A DNA stretch of 5,092 bases from the NCBI GenBank assembly GCA_009784765.1, contig WQXP01000103.1:1-5092 (forward strand), in the 5' to 3' direction. Positions 4,401 through 5,092 of the stretch are shown in pieces; position 1 is the first letter of the stretch, and the number at the start of each line of letters is the position of its first letter. Below the pieces are notes generated by a model. It was not told where the DNA came from, made no database searches, and worked only from the letters and a program-made list of their open reading frames with translations. This DNA comes from Oscillospiraceae bacterium (GTDB taxonomy: Bacteria; Bacillota; Clostridia; Oscillospirales; Ruminococcaceae). The translations under genes were made by a program, and so were the position numbers.

Positions 4401-5092
4401 CGCCGAGTTCTCCGAGTTCGCCCAGTTCGCCAAGCTCACCAAGCTCGCCAAGCTCGCCGAGTTCTCCAAGCTCTCCGAGTTCTCCAAGCTCTCCCAATAA
4501 CCCCGGAAGCAGTGAGCCTATCGCAACATGGCAGGTAACACCTCCCGAAGAAGGAAATCATCTGCTTACTCTGCAAATTGACGGATTGGCAGACAGCGCA
4601 GAGGCAGCCCGTGCCAACGCCGACCGCGAAAACGACGGAACTGTGCGAATCAGCTTCCCTGAAGCGTATACAAGCACTCGCCGCATTTGGGTCTGGACTG
4701 ACCTGTGCGGTACACCCGAACAAGTCGGTTCAATCGCCTTCAACACAGAGGATAACTATAACGCAGGGTTAATCGGGCGGCTTAATCCGCGAATTGAAGC
4801 ATCTAACCCTGTTGCAGCAGGCGGTTTCGTGGAAATCACGCTCCCTAAAGGGCTGCTCTTCAGCGATACGGCAGTTGCGTCAAGGCTGTATATCACCATT
4901 ACGACAGACACTCAAGACAGAGCCGACCCTGCGAACAATCGCGGCGGGGGTTCAAACGGAGAGTTTGCGCGGCTCGGTGAAATCCTGTTGTTCGCTGAAA
5001 TCGGAGGCGGTAACGGTAACGGTAACGGAAACAATACTCCGACTGCCACTGTTACGAAAACAAACACAGTAGTTGTTTGTACCTGCTGCAAC
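1355..5092 (+). CDS. Secreted multi-domain GH5 cellulase (endo-beta-glucanase type), 3' end beyond window
   Basis: An uninterrupted frame of 1246 codons to the window edge. It should hydrolyse internal beta-1,4 (or mixed) glucan links outside the cell. Layout by residue: signal peptide 1-about 33; GH5 catalytic domain about 43-438; Gly/Ser/Thr linker; Ig-like R1 451-542; Ig-like module A 547-671; R2 679-772; R3 780-872; module B 881-991; Thr- then Ser-Pro-Ser linker 992-1047; unrecognised domain about 1057-1216; Gly-Asn repeat and a Cys-containing end. GH5 landmarks are WNLGNTFDA (51-59), RIPVTW (141-146), HHEE (185-188), NEPR with probable acid/base E232, HSY (315-317), GEWG with probable nucleophile E361, and WWDNG (396-400). 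The stretch around NEPR and MVPTYAAS recalls GH5 subfamily 4, but exact substrate and subfamily are not certain. No dockerin or SLH motif is seen in the visible part. It is divergent from rpmH and has its own promoter. Confidence 0.93.
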   Translation, partial: MKKRIISLLMTVVMMFALVPLVDDAPMHHTSSAIPATLSAHDVVASMGPGWNLGNTFDATHIGHGQSCSSCTPNSSSPNNSSSSAGHWRCGFGWSGSGMASRSYAQSTPVALETAWLGGTAQQTTRQLIQAVKAAGFNTIRIPVTWYKATSGPSSWTIRADWMARVKQVVDWAYAEGMYVIINTHHEELIYNDWLGDSRRTDSQNYITRIWTQIANEFGTYSERVIFEGLNEPRVRGSSGEWNGGTAAHRENLNRLNQAFVNAVRATGTSRPNNRNRILMVPTYAASAEAAALTGFARPSDPTGNTPNRIILSVHSYMPNNFAGVGSGPLSNTWSESVITAMMDRVMTRANALGMPVVFGEWGAVSRSSSTNEANRAAYARYYAQQAARRGAGHVWWDNGTPSSGNHDRVEGNFGLFNRATGASSFPTVTAGIMEGHRLGGGSSGGTTTPTVTLSNSSRTISARTGTGSSQTVTVAGTATGTVTLSRASGMPAWLTTSVSGTTITIGLAATGVPTTAQTGSWAVTVTRGGVNATLTVAVDLPAQAALTTMSLSANTNHTFAAAAPGYSGTDFVLARTVSNSGANPTGAVTVTLSGTNASSFVQRSTTAPASTTWTSSAITLDSMNATSGARGFEIRPQSNLAAGTYTATVTVTAPNVTTVAAHSFNITFTVGGAVVAPTFTMSPATSTISARTGTGSTATVTAGGTATGTITLSRPTGMPAWLTTTVSGGTVAVGLAATGVPTTAQTGSWVVTATRGTSTATFTVAVNLSASGGSEVPATLILTPTTATISARTGAGSSTTIAASGTATGTITLARGAGMPAWLTTSVSGSNITVGLSADVPTTAQTGSWTVTATRFSISTTFTVSVNLSASGGTTPSNGISLSQTGMLTFPSAAVGFPAQPSVTVTVTNTGTANTGALAVAFVPGGSTPPGAFTLGSISRFPDGIAAGATRDFTINPSRSVNTTPGTYTGTVTVSGANGITASFNVSFTVTGEGGTTATSVTTATSPSSPSSPSSPSSPSSPSSPSSPSSPSSPSSPSSPSSPSSPNNPGSSEPIATWQVTPPEEGNHLLTLQIDGLADSAEAARANADRENDGTVRISFPEAYTSTRRIWVWTDLCGTPEQVGSIAFNTEDNYNAGLIGRLNPRIEASNPVAAGGFVEITLPKGLLFSDTAVASRLYITITTDTQDRADPANNRGGGSNGEFARLGEILLFAEIGGGNGNGNGNNTPTATVTKTNTVVVCTCCN
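1481..2668 (+). other. GH5 catalytic domain (TIM-barrel glycoside hydrolase)
   Basis: Residues about 43-438 show the ordered GH5 motifs. These are the strand-1 WNLGNTFDA (51-59), ETAW (113-116) before the first helix, FNTIRIPVTW (137-146) with the conserved Arg, VIINTHHEE (180-188) with the active-site His pair, and FEGLNEPR (227-234) with E232. Then come HSY (315-317), VVFGEWG (357-363) with E361, and WWDNG (396-400). The two catalytic Glu are 129 residues apart, normal for the family. The retaining double-displacement mechanism is family knowledge. All residues expected for activity are present. Confidence 0.93.
1532..1684 (+). other. Ser/Asn/Gly/Cys-rich insertion in the GH5 domain
   Basis: Residues 60-110 separate WNLGNTFDA from LETAW, a join that is usually much shorter in GH5 enzymes. 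The insert holds C68, C71 and C90, a low-complexity stretch TPNSSSPNNSSSSAGHW (72-88), and aromatic residues W88, F92 and W94 among glycines. It would lie in the loop after strand 1, near the substrate cleft. A disulfide or metal-binding role is possible, but three cysteines leave one unpaired. The size of the insertion is judged from memory of typical members. Confidence 0.6.
2705..2980 (+). repeat. Ig-like repeat R1 (first of three)
   Basis: Residues 451-542, about 92 aa. Shares with R2 and R3 the anchors TISARTG, GTATGT, GMPAWLTT, VPTTAQTGSW and a final alternating beta pattern (TVAVDL). The pattern PAWLT plus VTxTR recalls putative-Ig (He_PIG-like) beta-sandwich modules, a resemblance only. 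It follows a GGGSSGGTTTP linker directly after the catalytic domain. Likely a spacer or interaction module. Confidence 0.8.
2993..3367 (+). other. Ig-like module A (CARDB/ASH-like beta-sandwich by pattern)
   Basis: Residues 547-671, between R1 and R2. It has the pattern VSNSGANPTGAVTVTLSG (578-595), then FEIRP, LAAGTYTATVTV and a final SFNITFTV, like beta-sandwich modules in surface and secreted proteins of Clostridia. Module B downstream shows the same order (NTGTANTGAL, F-I-P, GTYTGTVTV, FNVSFTV), so A and B probably share an origin. No catalytic residues are recognisable. Function is probably structural spacing. Confidence 0.6.
3389..3670 (+). repeat. Ig-like repeat R2
   Basis: Residues 679-772. 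Close to R1 and R3 at protein level, with long identical runs such as TISARTGTGS and AATGVPTTAQTGSW shared with R1. Its end VNLSASGG and the bases coding for it (GTAAACTTGTCCGC) recur at the end of R3, so R2 and R3 look like a more recent duplication that included the linker. R2 and R3 start 303 bp apart. Confidence 0.82.
3692..3970 (+). repeat. Ig-like repeat R3
   Basis: Residues 780-872. Same anchors as R1 and R2, with one residue fewer (SADVPTTAQ against AATGVPTTAQ). It is followed by the same SASGG linker as R2 and then by module B. The conserved nucleotides include GGGAATGCCCGCATGGCT, also found in R2. Confidence 0.82.
3995..4327 (+). other. Ig-like module B, relative of module A
   Basis: Residues 881-991, beginning ISLSQTGMLTFPSAAVGF. 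The strand pattern VTVTVTNTGTANTGAL, then GAFTL, a GIAAGATRDFTINP turn, TPGTYTGTVTVSG and FNVSFTV is typical of CARDB/choice-of-anchor-D-like beta-sandwich modules. The GTYTxTVTV and SFxxSFTV endings match module A. It is the last Ig-like unit before the Thr/Ser-Pro linker. Function is probably spacing; binding is not shown. Confidence 0.65.
4373..4495 (+). repeat. Ser-Pro-Ser tandem linker, 9-bp unit, 13 full copies plus SP
   Basis: Residues 1007-1047 are (Ser-Pro-Ser)13 followed by Ser-Pro. Every unit is coded as TCN-CCN-AGY, so the first Ser always uses TCN and the last always AGY, which shows growth by tandem duplication of a 9-bp ancestor. Third positions vary, but CCA is always followed by AGC, and CCG or CCC always by AGT, in all 13 units. 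The product is a stiff, extended linker of the kind used between domains of secreted cellulases, and may be O-glycosylated. The repeat is prone to length change by slippage. Confidence 0.93.
4523..5002 (+). other. Unrecognised C-terminal beta-rich domain
   Basis: Residues about 1057-1216, set off by the Ser-Pro-Ser linker and by the Gly-Asn repeat, so it behaves as a separate domain. It starts ATWQVTPPEEGNHLLTLQID, continues through a charged piece (DSAEAARANADREND), FPEAYTSTRRIWVWTDLCG (1099-1119) with a Trp-rich strand, and ends in FARLGEILLFAEI. The alternating hydrophobic pattern and position suggest a carbohydrate-binding or surface-binding module. No known family was recognised, so this role is a guess. 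Confidence 0.55.
5009..5032 (+). repeat. Gly-Asn hexamer repeat (GGTAAC x3, then GGAAAC)
   Basis: Codes for GNGNGNGN, a flexible linker after the unrecognised domain. It leads into NNTPTATVTKTNTVVVCTCC and the window edge, so at least one more segment of the protein follows. Confidence 0.85.

Noticed and set aside
4373..4495. CRISPR-like or non-coding repeat array
   Set aside because: The units are 9 bp, without spacers, in frame and code for a regular Ser-Pro-Ser linker.
3889..4497. Minus-strand open frame starting with a Gly-Glu-Leu repeat
   Set aside because: The GEL repeat is simply the 9-bp Ser-Pro-Ser repeat read on the other strand; the rest mirrors module B and R3. No supporting start signals.
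2669..5092. Dockerin, SLH or LPXTG anchoring motif in the cellulase
   Set aside because: No duplicated calcium-binding dockerin pattern, SLH motif or sorting signal is visible up to the window edge; the end of the protein is missing, so absence is not proven.

Overview
The window looks like chromosomal DNA of a Gram-positive bacterium of the Clostridia type (Bacillota), probably an uncultured or gut/rumen fibre degrader. Three things point there. The gene order rpmH-rnpA-yidD-yidC is the classical Bacillota housekeeping cluster. YidC is the short form, with no large N-terminal periplasmic domain. Purine-rich Shine-Dalgarno sites (GGAGGTG, AGGAGG) and sigma-A promoters with TTGACA boxes and 17-bp spacers are easy to see. 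The exact taxon cannot be read from this sequence alone.

Left part, minus strand (1-1126): four compact genes read right to left. They are rpmH (ribosomal protein L34), rnpA (protein subunit of RNase P), yidD (membrane insertion helper) and the first 138 codons of yidC (membrane insertase), which runs off the left edge. Spacing is tight: rnpA starts 4 nt after the rpmH stop, and yidD overlaps the end of rnpA by 29 nt. One promoter at 1177-1205 (minus strand) probably drives all four. The cluster links ribosome production, tRNA maturation and membrane-protein insertion.

Middle (1127-1354): an AT-rich divergent control region. The rpmH promoter overlaps, around a common symmetry axis, a possible promoter pointing the other way. 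A second, better rightward promoter (1260-1288, with extended -10) lies 100 bp downstream. No dnaA gene or DnaA boxes are visible, although dnaA/oriC often sits beside rpmH in this group.

Right part, plus strand (1355-5092): one very long open frame, 1246 codons with no stop before the window ends. It encodes a secreted multi-domain glycoside hydrolase. In order: signal peptide; GH5 cellulase-type catalytic domain with an unusual Ser/Asn/Cys-rich insertion; Ig-like repeat R1; Ig-like module A; Ig-like repeats R2 and R3; Ig-like module B (same fold family as A by pattern); a Ser-Pro-Ser tandem linker; an unrecognised beta-rich domain; a Gly-Asn repeat; and the start of a Cys-containing segment cut by the window edge. 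The enzyme would act outside the cell on beta-glucans. The Ig-like modules and linkers would act as spacers, and the unknown C-terminal part may bind substrate or attach the protein to a surface.

The most interesting items are the unrecognised C-terminal domain, the two-type structure of the Ser-Pro-Ser coding repeat, the symmetric overlapping promoters, and the insertion within the catalytic domain.
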